A stretch of 64,000 bases of DNA from a beta proteobacterium L13 (GTDB taxonomy: Bacteria; Pseudomonadota; Gammaproteobacteria; Burkholderiales; Chromobacteriaceae). Location of the stretch: positions 1-64,000 of the forward strand of contig AMYZ01000015.1 in assembly GCA_000335715.1 (NCBI GenBank), in the 5' to 3' direction. The translations under genes and the position numbers were made by a program. Every line of letters starts with the position of its first letter. Position 1 is the first letter of the stretch. The notes beneath the pieces are model-generated. The model saw only the letters and a list, made by a program, of their open reading frames with translations, ran no database searches and had not been told where the DNA came from. Shown here in pieces: positions 30,349 to 40,589 of the stretch.

Positions 30349-30686
30349 CACGGCTGGTTTTCGCGCGCGGCGGGCAGTGCATTGCCGAGCTGGACGCCAG
30401 CCCCGGCGATGCGTTGATCGACGTAGCGCGTTTTCATGATGTACCGCTGCACTGGCGCTGCGGCCAGGGCACCTGCGGCACCTGCGCCGTACGCCTGCAG
30501 CACGCCGCGCAGCCACAGCAGGTGCAAGTTGGCCGCAAGGAGCGCAATGTGCTGCTGCGCGCCGGGCTGTGCAGTGCTGGCGAAGCAGCCAGCGAGCAGT
30601 GGCCGGACGCGCCGGAAACGGTGCGCCTGGCCTGCCATTTATACGTGGGCGACGTGCCTTGGCACATTACCCTGCCAGACGATTAA
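30345..30686 (+). CDS. [2Fe-2S] plant-type ferredoxin domain protein
   Basis: 113 residues from a GTG at 30345 whose last two bases belong to the moeA stop, so the start is set by translational coupling. CGQGTCGTC gives the Cys-x4-Cys-x2-Cys cluster motif, and the fourth ligand lies in RLACHLYV. It is a small electron carrier. The tight link to moeA suggests, but does not prove, service to a molybdenum enzyme. Confidence 0.85.
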   Translation: MTRLVFARGGQCIAELDASPGDALIDVARFHDVPLHWRCGQGTCGTCAVRLQHAAQPQQVQVGRKERNVLLRAGLCSAGEAASEQWPDAPETVRLACHLYVGDVPWHITLPDD

Positions 30687-30708
30687 CCCGCTTTAGCCGA
30701 GGTAAACC

Positions 30709-31794
30709 ATGCCCAATAAACTGTCCGTCAATGCTGTCAGCCTGGCGCTGGATAGCGCCCAGCTGGTGCACGATAACCTGTCCGGCGCCGTGGCCATTGG
30801 CGACACGCTGTGGGTGGCCGGCGACGAAGCCTGCGGCCTGGACCGCCTGCAGCGCGACCGCACAGCAGAGCACCTGCACTTTGTGGCAGACCACCACTAC
30901 CCGCTGGCGGATTATCTGCCGCTGCCGGACAGCGCCGATATCGAGGCCGATCTGGAAGGCCTGGCTGTGGCCGATGGCTATCTGTGGCTGGTAGGCTCGC
31001 ACGGGCTCAAGCGCAAGGCGCCGCAGCCAGAGCGTGATGCTGCGGCCAACCTCAAGCGCCTGGCCACGGTAACGCACGATGGCAACCGCTGCCTGCTGGC
31101 GCGCATCCCTCTGCTGGACGAGGGCGACGGTGTGTACTCGCTGCAAAAAACCACGGCAGACGGGCGCACGGCAGCTACGCTGAAAGGCAAGAAGAAATTT
31201 AACGAACTCACGACCTTGCTGGCCGATGACCCGCAGCTGGCACCGTTCATGGCCATACCCGGCAAAGACAACGGTTTTGACGTGGAAGGCCTGGCCGCCG
31301 TAGACGGCAAGCTGCTATTGGGCCTGCGCGGGCCGGTGCTGCGCGGCTGGAGCTGCCTGCTGGAGCTGCGCCTTGAGGAGCGCAAAGGCGAGCTGCGCCT
31401 GGCACCGCTGGACGACAGCGGCCAGCTGTACCGCAAGCACTTTCTGCCGTTGGCAGGCTTGGGGGTGCGAGACCTGCACCTGGATGGTGACGATCTGCTG
31501 CTGTTGGCCGGCCCCACCATGGTGCTGGATGGCGCTGTGCGGGTGTTCCGCTGGGTGGGTGCCCGTGCTGCGCTGGCTGGCGTTGCGGCAGGCGAGGGCG
31601 CAGCGCTGTGGTGGGAAGGTGTGGCCGAGCATATGGTGTTGCCGCACGGCAAAGGTACCGACCGCGCCGAGGCGCTGTGCAGGCTGCCGCCACACTGGGC
31701 TGGGCCGGATGCCTGGCTGGTGCTGTACGACGCGCCATCGGCCAAGCGCAAGCCGCAGCCGGGCCTGGTGTACGGCGACCTGATGACGCGCTAG
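30709..31794 (+). CDS. DUF3616 family protein
   Basis: 361 residues, no signal peptide. The start has LSGAVAIGDTLWVAGDEACGLDRL, then EADLEGLAVADGYLWLVGSHGLKRK and GFDVEGLAAVDGKLLLGLRGPVLRG. The repeated (I/D)EGLA-x-x-DG-x-L-x(L/V)(V/G) units suggest a beta-propeller-like fold, as in DUF3616. Biochemical role unknown. It follows the ferredoxin by 22 bases with AGGT before the ATG. Confidence 0.75.
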   Translation: MPNKLSVNAVSLALDSAQLVHDNLSGAVAIGDTLWVAGDEACGLDRLQRDRTAEHLHFVADHHYPLADYLPLPDSADIEADLEGLAVADGYLWLVGSHGLKRKAPQPERDAAANLKRLATVTHDGNRCLLARIPLLDEGDGVYSLQKTTADGRTAATLKGKKKFNELTTLLADDPQLAPFMAIPGKDNGFDVEGLAAVDGKLLLGLRGPVLRGWSCLLELRLEERKGELRLAPLDDSGQLYRKHFLPLAGLGVRDLHLDGDDLLLLAGPTMVLDGAVRVFRWVGARAALAGVAAGEGAALWWEGVAEHMVLPHGKGTDRAEALCRLPPHWAGPDAWLVLYDAPSAKRKPQPGLVYGDLMTR

Positions 31795-31862
31795 GGCGCG
31801 GCAGGCAAAAGCTGCGTACAATGCGCGGCTGTTAAATGACGAAGCAAGTAAAGGAAAACACC

Positions 31863-32072
31863 ATGTCGCGCAAGAAAAACGAAATCGACGAGCTGGACGA
31901 CGAAACCCTGGCGCTGCTGGCCTGGTGTACCGAGGTGGAAACCCATCTGGTGGCAGCTGGCGCTACCGAGGCAGAAGCACAAGACCACATCGAAGAACAG
32001 GCCGAGTGGTATACCGATATGTTCTACGATGGCCTGAGCCCTGCCGAGGCAGCCAAGCAGGCGCTGGCATGA
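31863..32072 (+). CDS. Small acidic protein, 69 residues, unknown
   Basis: The ATG at 31863 is chosen because AAAGGAAA precedes it; an ATG at 31836 lies upstream in frame. The product is very acidic and helical (EIDELDDETLALLAWCTEVETHL...), ending SPAEAAKQALA. It overlaps the next gene by ATGA, so it is co-translated with the exonuclease. No family recognised. Confidence 0.7.
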   Translation: MSRKKNEIDELDDETLALLAWCTEVETHLVAAGATEAEAQDHIEEQAEWYTDMFYDGLSPAEAAKQALA

Positions 32073-32686
32073 GCCAAAGGCTGGCCGTTATCGATTTCGA
32101 GACCACAGGTATCGGGCCCGGGCCGGATGGCCGCGCTACCGAAATCGGTATCGTGCTGCTGGAAAACGGCCAGGTAGTAGATCGCTATCAGAGTCTGATG
32201 AACGCTGGCGTGTGGGTGCCGCCCATGATCCAGCAGCTCACCGGCATCAGTAATGCCATGCTCAAGGCCGCGCCGCCGGCCGCGCAGGTCATGCGCGAGG
32301 CGGCCGCTTTTGTCGGTGCAGCACCGCTGGTAGCGCACAACGCCAGCTTCGACCGCAAGTTCTGGGACTACGAGCTGGGTTTGCTGGGGCTGCAGCGCCA
32401 ACAGGACTTTGCCTGCACGCTGTTACTGTCGCGTCGCCTGCTGCCCGCGGCGCCGGACCACAAGCTGGGTACGCTTACGCGCTGGGCTGGCTTGCCGGCA
32501 ACGGGGCAGGCGCACCGTGCACTGGCCGATGCAGAGATGGCGGCCAACCTGCTGCAGTATTTGCAGGCCACCTTGCGACAAAAACACGGCCTGGCACAGG
32601 TGAGCCATGGCTTGCTGTGCAAATTGCAGAAAGTGACCGCCGCCAAAGTACCGCAGCATTTGCGTGAGCTGGCGGTAAGCGCTTGA
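32069..32686 (+). CDS. 3'-5' exonuclease, DnaQ/epsilon family
   Basis: 205 residues. Exo I DFETTG (residues 8-13), Exo II APLVAHNASFDRKFWDYE and Exo III with AHRALADAEM give the DEDDh active site (D, E, D, H, D). The length and lack of a clamp-binding C-terminus argue for a stand-alone repair or RNA-processing exonuclease rather than the replicative epsilon subunit. Confidence 0.88.
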   Translation: MSQRLAVIDFETTGIGPGPDGRATEIGIVLLENGQVVDRYQSLMNAGVWVPPMIQQLTGISNAMLKAAPPAAQVMREAAAFVGAAPLVAHNASFDRKFWDYELGLLGLQRQQDFACTLLLSRRLLPAAPDHKLGTLTRWAGLPATGQAHRALADAEMAANLLQYLQATLRQKHGLAQVSHGLLCKLQKVTAAKVPQHLRELAVSA

Positions 32687-32693
32687 AATGCAA

Positions 32694-32730
32694 ACAAAAA
32701 GCCCCGCAGTAGCATGCGGGGCTTTTTGTT
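32694..32730. terminator. Bidirectional terminator between convergent genes
   Basis: A 15-base stem ACAAAAAGCCCCGCA (32694-32708) with TGCGGGGCTTTTTGT (32715-32729). T runs are present on both strands, serving the exonuclease and the leftward flavin reductase. Confidence 0.92.
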
Positions 32731-32743
32731 GTCTGGCTGCGCT

Positions 32744-33313
32744 TTAAGGTTGGCCGCTGAGCGTATCGCCACTGACAAAAAAATGCCCGCCAGCAACATG
32801 GTGCAGGCTGCGTAGTGCATCCTGGCCTTCAAAGTGCCAGCGCCCGCCGCTGAACACGCGGCGGTCTGCCTGGGCGGCGACCACTTCGGCAATAAACAGG
32901 TCGTATTGCTGCTGGTTGTGTGGCTCCTGGATGATGCGGCATTCCAGATAGGCACTGCAGCCGGCGACCAGTGGCGCGCCAACGCGCTGCGCCGGCATGG
33001 GCTGCAGCCCGCTGGCGGCAAATTTGTCGCAGTCGGCGCCACTGGCGCTGCCGGCTGCGACGACAGCCTGCGCTTGATCGCGGCACGGTACGTTCAGGGC
33101 AAATTCGCCGGCGGCTTCCATCAGCTTGCGGGTATGGGTGGCCTTGTCGATCACTACCAGGATTTTCGGTGGGTCGAAGTCCAGCGGCATGGCCCAGGCG
33201 GCGGCCATCACGTTTTGCTGGCCGGCGTGCGCACTGCTCACCAGCACGGTAGGGCCGTGGTTCAGCAAGCGGTAGGCTTGCGCTAGCGGCACATCCTGCA
33301 GTGTGTTCATCAT
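32744..33313 (-). CDS. Flavin reductase family protein
   Basis: 189 residues with a flavin reductase-like split-barrel pattern: GPTVLVSSAHAGQQNVMAAAWAMPLDFDPPKILVVIDKATHTRKLM near the N-terminus, then EFALNVPCRDQA and the CEP-like SAYLECRIIQEP. It likely binds FMN. It starts immediately after the moaC stop, so the two form an operon. Substrate unknown. Confidence 0.82.
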   Translation of the reverse strand: MMNTLQDVPLAQAYRLLNHGPTVLVSSAHAGQQNVMAAAWAMPLDFDPPKILVVIDKATHTRKLMEAAGEFALNVPCRDQAQAVVAAGSASGADCDKFAASGLQPMPAQRVGAPLVAGCSAYLECRIIQEPHNQQQYDLFIAEVVAAQADRRVFSGGRWHFEGQDALRSLHHVAGGHFFVSGDTLSGQP

Positions 33314-33811
33314 TCACGTCCCCAGGTGGTCGTTGTCGCCGGCCTGCCAATGCCCGCTCTTGCCACCTTGCTTTTCCAGCAGCCGCACCCCGGCGATTTC
33401 CATACCGCGATCTACGGCTTTGAGCATGTCGTATACGGTGAGCAAGCCTGCCATCACGGCGCTGAGGGCTTCCATTTCCACGCCGGTGCGGCCAACGGTT
33501 TCGGCGGTAACGGTCATGTGCAGGCGGTTGGTGGCGTCGTCGGCGCTGAAATCTACCGCCACACGGCTGAGTGCCAGTGGGTGGCACAGCGGAATCAGGT
33601 CGGCAGTACGCTTGCTGCCTTGAATGGCGGCTATGCGGGCAATGCCGATCACATCGCCTTTCTTGCTGGTGCCGGACTGCAGCAGGGCGTAGGTGGCAGG
33701 CTGCATGGTGATGTGGCCGGTGGCTACCGCCACGCGCCGGGTTTCTGCCTTGTGGCCTACGTCAACCATATGCGCCTGGCCGCTGGCGTCAAAGTGGGTA
33801 AGGGTGGGCAT
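33314..33811 (-). CDS. moaC: Cyclic pyranopterin monophosphate synthase
   Basis: 165 residues from the ATG at 33811. [29 protein letters not shown] starts it; [30 protein letters not shown] and [28 protein letters not shown] are invariant MoaC segments carrying the catalytic Lys and Asp residues. It performs the second half of the first step of molybdopterin synthesis. The longer open frame to 33871 is not supported. Confidence 0.97.
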   Translation of the reverse strand: MPTLTHFDASGQAHMVDVGHKAETRRVAVATGHITMQPATYALLQSGTSKKGDVIGIARIAAIQGSKRTADLIPLCHPLALSRVAVDFSADDATNRLHMTVTAETVGRTGVEMEALSAVMAGLLTVYDMLKAVDRGMEIAGVRLLEKQGGKSGHWQAGDNDHLGT

Positions 33812-33992
33812 GATGCTCGCTTGGTAAAGTGATATGGCAGGCACAATACCTGCAGTGGCGGCGGGCGACAATCGGTTAGAAGCATGATGCGGGCAAGCGG
33901 CTGTTTTGCTGCGCTACACCCCTTTGTTGCTTGGGGTGTCTGGCTGGCCGGACAGGGCGCTGGCATCACGCACTGTTCAATTTGACGCTGCA

Positions 33993-34001
33993 TGCTATAC
34001 T
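33993..34001 (+). promoter_or_regulatory. Extended minus-10 promoter of tig
   Basis: TGCTATACT is a strong extended minus-10, about 180 bases before tig. A TTGACG lies only eight bases upstream and is too close to act as its minus-35. Apart from this, the 370-base gap between moaC and tig shows no supported gene. Confidence 0.5.
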
Positions 34002-34181
34002 CGCCCCTTGCTTTAGCTGCCTGGTTTTGCCTGCTTTGCAGGTAAACACGCTGCTTAACAATACAAAATTCATGGCGCAGGAAAGCAAAATCAGCATGGT
34101 CCCCGAGCATTTCTTGCTCAACCCGTTGGGCTTTCCCGCTTCTGGCTTCAACCCCACACCTTTTGAATCTAAGGATTGGAC

Positions 34182-35483
34182 ATGCAAGTACAACTGGAAA
34201 CGTTGAGCGGCCTCGAGCGTCGCATGAGCATTGCACTGCCGCTGGCTGCAATCGACGCACAAGTAGCCGAGCGCCTGAAGCGCATTGCCCGCACTGCAAA
34301 AATTCAGGGTTTCCGCCCAGGTAAAGCACCGGCCAAAATCGTTGAAGCAAACTACGGCGCACAAGTGCGCGAAGAAGTGCTGGGCGAACAGGTTCAGCAA
34401 AGCTTCTACAAGGCCGCTGTCGAGCAAAAACTGCGCGTAGCTGGCTACCCGCGTTTCGAGCCGGCACAGGGCGATGCAGAAAACTTCAAGTTTGCTGCTG
34501 CTTTCGAGGTTTACCCGGAAATCACCATCGGTGAACTGGCTGGCAAAGACATCGAAAAGCCAAACACCGAAGTGACCGACGCCGAAATCGACAAAACCGT
34601 TGATATCCTGCGCAAGCAACGCACCCGCTTCAACCGTGTAGAGCGTGAAGCTGCTGACGGCGACCGCGTCATCATCGACTTCAAAGGCACCATCGACGGC
34701 GTAGCCTTCGAAGGTGGCAGCAGCGAGAACTTCCCGTTCATGCTGGGCCAGGGCCAGATGCTGCCAGAATTCGAAGCCGGTGTGATTGGTGCGAAAGAAG
34801 GCGAAACCAAGACTGTTGCCGTGAACTTCCCGGCTGACTACCACGGTAAAGACGTAGCCGGCAAAACCGCCAGCTTCGAGATCACCGTGAAAAACGTTGC
34901 CGCTGCCGAGCTGCCAGAAGTGAACGAAGAGTTCGCCAAGCTGCTGGGTATTGCTGATGGCGACGTGGCCAAGATGCGCGCTGAAATCCGCAAAAACGTG
35001 GAGCGCGAAGTAAAACGCCGCCTGTCTGCCCAGGTAAAAGAAAACGTGATGCAGGCGCTGATCGACGTAACCCCGATCGACCTGCCTAAGGCTCTGGTAG
35101 AGCTGGAAGTTGGCCGCCTGATGGACCAGGCTCGCAAAGACCTGGAACAACGTGGCATGCAGCTGAAAGACATGCCGCTGCCGGCAGACCTGTTTACCCA
35201 GCAAGCCGAGCGCCGTGTAGCGCTGGGCCTGATCCTGGCTGAAGTGGTAGAAGCCAACAAGCTGGAAGCCAAGCCTGAGCAAGTTAAAGCCCTGGTAGAA
35301 GAATTCGCCGAGAGCTACGAGCAGCCGCAAGACGTGATCGACTGGTACTACGCCGAAGCCGGCCGCCTGGAAGGCCCGACTTCCATGGTGCTGGAAGACA
35401 ATGTGGTTGAATTTGTGCTGGGTCGCGCCAATGTTATCCAGAAGGACGTTTCTTTCGAAACCCTGATGGGCAACAACGCCTGA
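34182..35483 (+). CDS. tig: Trigger factor
   Basis: 433 residues from the ATG at 34182 (AAGGA upstream; a TTG at 34176 is rejected). The ribosome-binding tail carries the signature GFRPGKAPAKIV. The PPIase domain is centred on DRVIIDFKGTIDGVAFEGGSSENFPFMLGQGQMLPEFE, and a helical C-terminal chaperone arm follows. It binds nascent chains at the ribosome exit. It heads the tig-clpP-clpX-lon block. Confidence 0.99.
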   Translation: MQVQLETLSGLERRMSIALPLAAIDAQVAERLKRIARTAKIQGFRPGKAPAKIVEANYGAQVREEVLGEQVQQSFYKAAVEQKLRVAGYPRFEPAQGDAENFKFAAAFEVYPEITIGELAGKDIEKPNTEVTDAEIDKTVDILRKQRTRFNRVEREAADGDRVIIDFKGTIDGVAFEGGSSENFPFMLGQGQMLPEFEAGVIGAKEGETKTVAVNFPADYHGKDVAGKTASFEITVKNVAAAELPEVNEEFAKLLGIADGDVAKMRAEIRKNVEREVKRRLSAQVKENVMQALIDVTPIDLPKALVELEVGRLMDQARKDLEQRGMQLKDMPLPADLFTQQAERRVALGLILAEVVEANKLEAKPEQVKALVEEFAESYEQPQDVIDWYYAEAGRLEGPTSMVLEDNVVEFVLGRANVIQKDVSFETLMGNNA

Positions 35484-35510
35484 TCTGTTTAACTGATACC
35501 GGAGAGGTCG

Positions 35511-36143
35511 ATGAAATCGATGTTTGAACCGCAAGGTATGGGCCTGGTGCCCATGGTGGTGGAGCAAAGTGGCCGTGGCGAACGCGCTTACGACATTTTC
35601 TCCCGCCTGCTGAAGGAGCGTATCGTGTTCCTAGTCGGCCCTGTTACCGACGAGTCGGCCAATCTGGTGGTAGCACAGCTGCTGTTCCTGGAGTCGGAAA
35701 ACCCGGACAAGGACATCTATCTGTACATCAACTCGCCAGGCGGCTCCATTACCGCCGGCATGTCGATCTACGACACGATGAACTTCATCAAGCCGGACGT
35801 TTCCACCCTGTGCATTGGCCAGGCGGCCAGCATGGGTGCCTTCCTGCTGTCGGCGGGCGCCAAGGGCAAGCGTTTTGCGCTGCCGAACAGCCGCGTGATG
35901 ATCCACCAGCCGCTGTTGTACGGTGGCGGCCTGAGCGGCCAGGTGACCGACATCGAAATTCATGCCCGCGAACTGGTGAAAACCAAGGCGCACATGAACG
36001 AGCTGCTGGCCAAGCACACCGGCCAGACCATGGAACAAGTACAAGCCGATACCGAACGCGACAACTTCATGTCTGCCGAGCAGAGCCGTGAATACGGCCT
36101 GATCGACAAGGTGCTGAGCTCGCGTCTGGATGCGGCCGTTTAA
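35511..36143 (+). CDS. clpP: ATP-dependent Clp protease proteolytic subunit
   Basis: 210 residues. The catalytic Ser is in [13 protein letters not shown], the His in [12 protein letters not shown], and the Asp near the C-terminal third ([12 protein letters not shown]). The N-terminal propeptide includes [19 protein letters not shown]. It forms the tetradecamer that degrades substrates fed by ClpX, encoded next. Confidence 0.99.
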   Translation: MKSMFEPQGMGLVPMVVEQSGRGERAYDIFSRLLKERIVFLVGPVTDESANLVVAQLLFLESENPDKDIYLYINSPGGSITAGMSIYDTMNFIKPDVSTLCIGQAASMGAFLLSAGAKGKRFALPNSRVMIHQPLLYGGGLSGQVTDIEIHARELVKTKAHMNELLAKHTGQTMEQVQADTERDNFMSAEQSREYGLIDKVLSSRLDAAV

Positions 36144-36160
36144 TTCGGGATGTCTATCTG

Positions 36161-37444
36161 ATGGCAGATAAAGGCAGTAAGGACAAGCTGCTGTACTGCT
36201 CTTTTTGCGGCAAAAGCCAGCACGAAGTGCAGCGACTGATCGCCGGCCCGCAGGTCTACATTTGCAATGAGTGTGTAGATCTGTGCGGCGACATCATTCG
36301 CGACGAAACAGAAGCGAAAATCGGTGCTGCAGACGAGCAGGGCGAAGCACCAGCCCTGCCGACACCGCAGGAAATCCGCGCCTCGCTGGACCAGTACATC
36401 ATTGGCCAGGACCCGGCCAAGAAATCGCTGGCCGTGGCGGTGTACAACCACTACAAACGCCTCTACACGCCCAGCACCAAGGACGACGTAGAGCTGTCCA
36501 AGAGCAACATCCTGCTGATCGGCCCTACCGGCTCCGGCAAGACGCTGTTGGCACAGACACTGGCCAGGCTGCTGGATGTGCCGTTTGTCATTGCTGACGC
36601 TACCACACTGACCGAAGCCGGTTACGTAGGCGAGGACGTTGAGCACATCATCCAGAAGCTCTTGCAAAAGTGCGACTACGATGTGAACAAAGCCCAGCGC
36701 GGCATTGTGTACCTGGACGAAATCGACAAGATTTCCCGCAAGTCGGAAAACCCGTCGATTACCCGCGATGTTTCCGGTGAAGGCGTACAGCAGGCCCTGC
36801 TGAAGCTGATCGAAGGTACGGTTGCATCGGTACCGCCGCAAGGTGGCCGCAAGCACCCGAACCAGGAATTCATCCAGGTGGATACCACCAACATCCTGTT
36901 CATTTGCGGTGGTGCGTTCGATGGTCTGGAAAAGATCATTCGTCGCCGTTCCGAAAAAGGCGGGATCGGCTTTGGCGCCGAGGTGATGTCCAAGGAAGAT
37001 GGCAAATCCATCAGCACCCTGTTCCGCGAAGTGGAGCCGGAAGACCTGATCAAGTTTGGCCTGATTCCCGAGCTGATTGGCCGCCTGCCAGTGGTAACCA
37101 CGCTGGAAGAGCTGGACGAAGAAGCGCTGGTAAGCATCCTGACCCAGCCGCGCAATGCCCTGATCAAGCAGTATCAGCGTCTGTTTGCCATGGAGCAGGT
37201 CACGCTGGAGGTGCTGCCTTCCGCCCTGCGTGTCATCGCCAAGCAAGCCCTGATCCGCAAGACCGGTGCGCGTGGTTTGCGTTCCATTCTGGAGCGTTCG
37301 CTGCTGGATACCATGTACGAGCTGCCGTCCCTTGAGGGTGTCAGCAAGGTCGTGGTAGACGAAAAAGTGATCGAGCTGGGTGAAAAGCCTAGCTATATCC
37401 TGCAGCAGGAAGACGCTGCGCCGGATACGGCCCAGTCCGCCTGA
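36161..37444 (+). CDS. clpX: ATP-dependent Clp protease ATP-binding subunit ClpX
   Basis: 427 residues. An N-terminal zinc finger (CSFCGKSQ then CNECVDLC) is followed by Walker A GPTGSGKT near residue 125, Walker [12 protein letters not shown], and the sensor-2 region [11 protein letters not shown]. It unfolds tagged proteins and threads them into ClpP. Confidence 0.99.
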   Translation: MADKGSKDKLLYCSFCGKSQHEVQRLIAGPQVYICNECVDLCGDIIRDETEAKIGAADEQGEAPALPTPQEIRASLDQYIIGQDPAKKSLAVAVYNHYKRLYTPSTKDDVELSKSNILLIGPTGSGKTLLAQTLARLLDVPFVIADATTLTEAGYVGEDVEHIIQKLLQKCDYDVNKAQRGIVYLDEIDKISRKSENPSITRDVSGEGVQQALLKLIEGTVASVPPQGGRKHPNQEFIQVDTTNILFICGGAFDGLEKIIRRRSEKGGIGFGAEVMSKEDGKSISTLFREVEPEDLIKFGLIPELIGRLPVVTTLEELDEEALVSILTQPRNALIKQYQRLFAMEQVTLEVLPSALRVIAKQALIRKTGARGLRSILERSLLDTMYELPSLEGVSKVVVDEKVIELGEKPSYILQQEDAAPDTAQSA

Positions 37445-37464
37445 GCCCGCCCAGGCAGTGCAAC

Positions 37465-37492
37465 AAACCGCCCGCAAGGGCGGTTTTTGTTT
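37465..37492 (+). terminator. Rho-independent terminator of clpX
   Basis: AAACCGCCC (37465-37473), GCAA loop, GGGCGGTTT (37478-37486), then TTGTTT. Confidence 0.9.
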
Positions 37493-37588
37493 GCAGCTAC
37501 TATTAAGTGCTTTAGCATGCTTGATATGGATGAATTTGCCCTAATTTGTCCTGTTAACTGAATTCCACCAAGAGCAAGGTTAGGTGAT

Positions 37589-40006
37589 ATGCCACAGCCC
37601 GCCGAACTAAAAGATCAAACCACACTGGCCCTATTGCCGCTGCGCGATGTCGTTGTGTTCCCGCACATGGTGATTCCGCTGTTTGTGGGTCGCCCCAAAT
37701 CCATCAAGGCACTGGAAAAGGCCATGGACGAAGGCAAGCAGATCCTGCTGGTAGCCCAGCGTGCTGCCGACAAGGACGAACCGCTGTCGGAAGACCTGCA
37801 CGAGATCGGCACCATCGCCAGCATCCTGCAAATGCTGAAGCTGCCCGACGGCACCGTGAAGGTGCTGGTAGAAGGCCGCCAGCGCGCCAGGTTGGCCGCA
37901 GTGCAGGACCACGAAGAATACTTTACCGCCACCATCGACCCGCTGCCGTTTGACAGCGAGGATACGCCCGAGGTGGAGGCGCTGCGCCGTGCGCTGCTGG
38001 CGCAGTTCGAGCAGTTCGTCAAACTGAACAAGAAAATCCCGAGCGAAGTATTGTCGTCGCTGTCGGGGGTGGACAAAGCTGGCCGTCTGGCCGACTCGGT
38101 GGTGGTACACCTGCCGCTGCGTCTGGAAAACAAGCAGGAAGTGCTGGAGATGTTCGACATCAAGGCACGTATCGAGCATCTGCTAGCCATGATGGAAAGC
38201 GAAATCGACATCCTGCAGGTAGAAAAGCGCATCCGCGGGCGTGTAAAGCGCCAGATGGAAAAGAGCCAGCGCGAGTATTACCTGAACGAGCAGGTCAAAG
38301 CGATCCAGAAAGAGCTGGGCGAGGGCGAAGAAGGCAACGACCTGGACGAGCTTGAGCGCAAGATCAAGGCTGCCGGCATGTCCAAGGAAGGCCGCGAGAA
38401 AGTCACTGCCGAGCTGAAAAAGCTGCGCATGATGTCGCCGATGTCGGCTGAGGCCACCGTGGTACGTAACTATATCGAAACCCTGATTGACCTGCCTTGG
38501 AAGAAAAAGACCAAGATCAGCAAGGATATCGATGCGGCTGAGGACGTGCTGGATGAAGATCACTTTGGCCTGGAGAAGGTCAAGGAGCGCATTCTGGAGT
38601 ATTTGGCAGTGCAGCAGCGTGTTGACCGCCTGAAAGCGCCGATTTTGTGCCTTGTAGGCCCGCCAGGCGTAGGTAAAACCTCGCTGGGGCAATCGATTGC
38701 CCGTGCCACGGGCCGCAAATTCGTGCGCATGGCACTGGGTGGCGTGCGCGACGAGTCCGAAATCCGCGGTCATCGCCGCACCTATATCGGCTCCATGCCG
38801 GGCAAGGTGCTGCAGAACATGACCAAGGTGGGCGTGAAAAACCCGCTGTTCCTGCTGGATGAAGTGGACAAGCTGGGTGCCGACTTCCGTGGCGACCCTT
38901 CTGCCGCCCTGCTGGAAGTGCTGGATCCAGAGCAGAACCATGCCTTTGCTGACCATTACGCCGAGGTAGACTTCGACCTCTCTGACGTGATGTTCGTAGC
39001 CACGGCCAACTCGCTGAATATCCCGGCGGCGCTGCTGGACCGGATGGAAATCATCCGCCTGGCCGGCTACACCGAGGACGAGAAGGTCAATATTGCTACC
39101 AAGTACCTGCTGCCCAAGCAGATGAAGAACAATGGCGTGGTAGAAGGCGAGCTGGTCGTGCAGGAAAGCGCATTGCGTGACATCGTGCGCTATTACACCC
39201 GCGAGGCTGGCGTGCGTAGCCTGGACCGCGAGATCGCCAAGATCTGCCGCAAGGTGGTAACCGAGCACAGCAAGAAAACCGCCACTGGCAAGGCTGTCAA
39301 AACCACCGTCAGCAGCAAGACACTGGAAAAATACCTGGGTGTGCACCGTTTCGACTTTGGCGTAGCCGAAGAAGAAAACCGCATCGGCCAGGTTACCGGC
39401 CTGGCGTGGACCGAAGTGGGTGGCGAGCTGCTCACTATCGAAGCGGTCGCTTTGCCTGGCAAAGGCAATATCATCCGCACCGGCCAGCTGGGCGAGGTGA
39501 TGCAGGAGTCCATTACCGCCGCCATGAGCGTGGTGCGTAGCCGTGCGCGCTTGCTGGGCATCAAGCCTGATTTCTACGAAAAGCACGATATGCACATCCA
39601 CGTGCCCGAAGGTGCTACGCCAAAAGACGGCCCGTCGGCAGGTATTGCCATGACCACAGCACTGGTTTCCGTGCTCACCGGTATTCCGGTTCGCGCCGAT
39701 GTGGCCATGACCGGCGAGATTACCCTGCGCGGTGAAGTATTGCCTATCGGCGGCCTGAAAGAGAAGCTGTTGGCCGCACAGCGCGGTGGCATCAAACGTG
39801 CGCTGATACCGAAGGGTAACGTGAAAGACCTGGCCGAGATTCCAGCTAACATCAAGAACAAGCTGGAGATTTTGCCGGTCAAGTGGATTGATGAGGTTTT
39901 GTCATACGCGCTGGAACGCGAGCCGCAAGCGCTGGCAGAGGAGGCCGTGGCTGTAACGCCCGCCGCTGCTGAACTTGCGACAAAGTCCGCGCCAATGACA
40001 CATTAA
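37589..40006 (+). CDS. lon: ATP-dependent protease Lon
   Basis: 805 residues. The N-terminal substrate domain begins [23 protein letters not shown]. The AAA+ module has Walker [10 protein letters not shown] near 357 and Walker [11 protein letters not shown]. The serine-lysine protease domain has [15 protein letters not shown] (catalytic Ser near 680) and [14 protein letters not shown] (catalytic Lys near 722). It degrades misfolded and regulatory proteins. Two GTTGGCCGCA copies lie in it (37891 and 39769). Confidence 0.99.
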   Translation: MPQPAELKDQTTLALLPLRDVVVFPHMVIPLFVGRPKSIKALEKAMDEGKQILLVAQRAADKDEPLSEDLHEIGTIASILQMLKLPDGTVKVLVEGRQRARLAAVQDHEEYFTATIDPLPFDSEDTPEVEALRRALLAQFEQFVKLNKKIPSEVLSSLSGVDKAGRLADSVVVHLPLRLENKQEVLEMFDIKARIEHLLAMMESEIDILQVEKRIRGRVKRQMEKSQREYYLNEQVKAIQKELGEGEEGNDLDELERKIKAAGMSKEGREKVTAELKKLRMMSPMSAEATVVRNYIETLIDLPWKKKTKISKDIDAAEDVLDEDHFGLEKVKERILEYLAVQQRVDRLKAPILCLVGPPGVGKTSLGQSIARATGRKFVRMALGGVRDESEIRGHRRTYIGSMPGKVLQNMTKVGVKNPLFLLDEVDKLGADFRGDPSAALLEVLDPEQNHAFADHYAEVDFDLSDVMFVATANSLNIPAALLDRMEIIRLAGYTEDEKVNIATKYLLPKQMKNNGVVEGELVVQESALRDIVRYYTREAGVRSLDREIAKICRKVVTEHSKKTATGKAVKTTVSSKTLEKYLGVHRFDFGVAEEENRIGQVTGLAWTEVGGELLTIEAVALPGKGNIIRTGQLGEVMQESITAAMSVVRSRARLLGIKPDFYEKHDMHIHVPEGATPKDGPSAGIAMTTALVSVLTGIPVRADVAMTGEITLRGEVLPIGGLKEKLLAAQRGGIKRALIPKGNVKDLAEIPANIKNKLEILPVKWIDEVLSYALEREPQALAEEAVAVTPAAAELATKSAPMTH

Positions 40007-40095
40007 TGACTCATTGTTTTGATTTGCTGGTAAAACCGCGCTAGCATCAGCTTTCAGGAGGGGGTGAAAACATGGTCACCCTCGCTGAAAGCCGC

Positions 40096-40125
40096 TTGAC
40101 ACAAGGATTTTGCCCTTGCTATAAA
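40096..40125 (+). promoter_or_regulatory. Strong sigma-70 promoter of hupB
   Basis: Consensus TTGACA (40096-40101), 18-base spacer, TATAAA (40120-40125). The gene starts 55 bases downstream of the minus-10. Confidence 0.85.
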
Positions 40126-40180
40126 GCTAGCGGTTTTATTCAGTACTCCGTACACCGAGAACGACGAAAGGGGACTTAAC

Positions 40181-40450
40181 GTGAACAAGTCTGAACTGAT
40201 TGACGCTATCGCCGCCAAGGCAGACATTTCCAAAGCAGCTGCCGGTAAGGCACTGGATGGCATGATCGATGCCGTAACCGATGCGCTGAAGGCTGGCGAC
40301 ACTGTCACTGTTGTGGGCTTTGGTACTTTCTACGTAGGCGAGCGCGCCGAGCGTAGTGGTCGTAACCCGAAGACTGGCGAGACCATTACTATCGCTGCTG
40401 CCAAGTCTCCGAAATTCCGTGCTGGTAAAGCACTGAAAGACGCACTGTAA
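40181..40450 (+). CDS. hupB: DNA-binding protein HU-beta
   Basis: 89 residues, HU family. [32 protein letters not shown] forms the helical body, and [34 protein letters not shown] carries the DNA-binding beta arm with its RNP motif. It compacts and bends DNA. AAAGGGG lies before the start. The order lon-hupB-ppiD is conserved in proteobacteria. Confidence 0.99.
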   Translation: MNKSELIDAIAAKADISKAAAGKALDGMIDAVTDALKAGDTVTVVGFGTFYVGERAERSGRNPKTGETITIAAAKSPKFRAGKALKDAL

Positions 40451-40459
40451 TCAGCACTT

Positions 40460-40482
40460 GCCCGGTGCTTGCACCGGGCGTT
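40460..40482 (+). terminator. Hairpin terminator of hupB
   Basis: GCCCGGTGC (40460-40468) pairs with GCACCGGGC (40471-40479), a very tight stem with a two-base apex, then GTTTG. Confidence 0.7.
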
Positions 40483-40536
40483 TGCATGCCAGTCACTCTG
40501 TATGGGTTTGCGTAAGCAGGCTCCACCAGACAATCA

Positions 40537-40570
40537 ACAAGGTGAACGGCCAACGTTCACCTTGTTTCTT
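40537..40570 (+). terminator. Second hairpin between hupB and ppiD
   Basis: Perfect 12-bp stem ACAAGGTGAACG (40537-40548) with CGTTCACCTTGT (40554-40565), loop GCCAA, then TTCTTT. It ends only 25 bases before the ppiD start, so it could terminate read-through or act within the ppiD 5' UTR. Confidence 0.7.
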
Positions 40571-40589
40571 TGGTAGACCCCGAAACGTC

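Noticed and set aside
33982-33987. TTGACG as the minus-35 of the tig promoter
   Set aside because: It is only eight bases before TATACT, too close for a sigma-70 pair; the extended minus-10 alone was kept.
33966-35567. A 533-codon minus-strand open frame opposite tig
   Set aside because: It lies entirely antisense to tig, a clear conserved gene; its Phe/His-rich sequence matches nothing and it has no ribosome site.
38183-39601. A 472-codon minus-strand open frame opposite lon
   Set aside because: Shadow of lon; composition typical of antisense frames.
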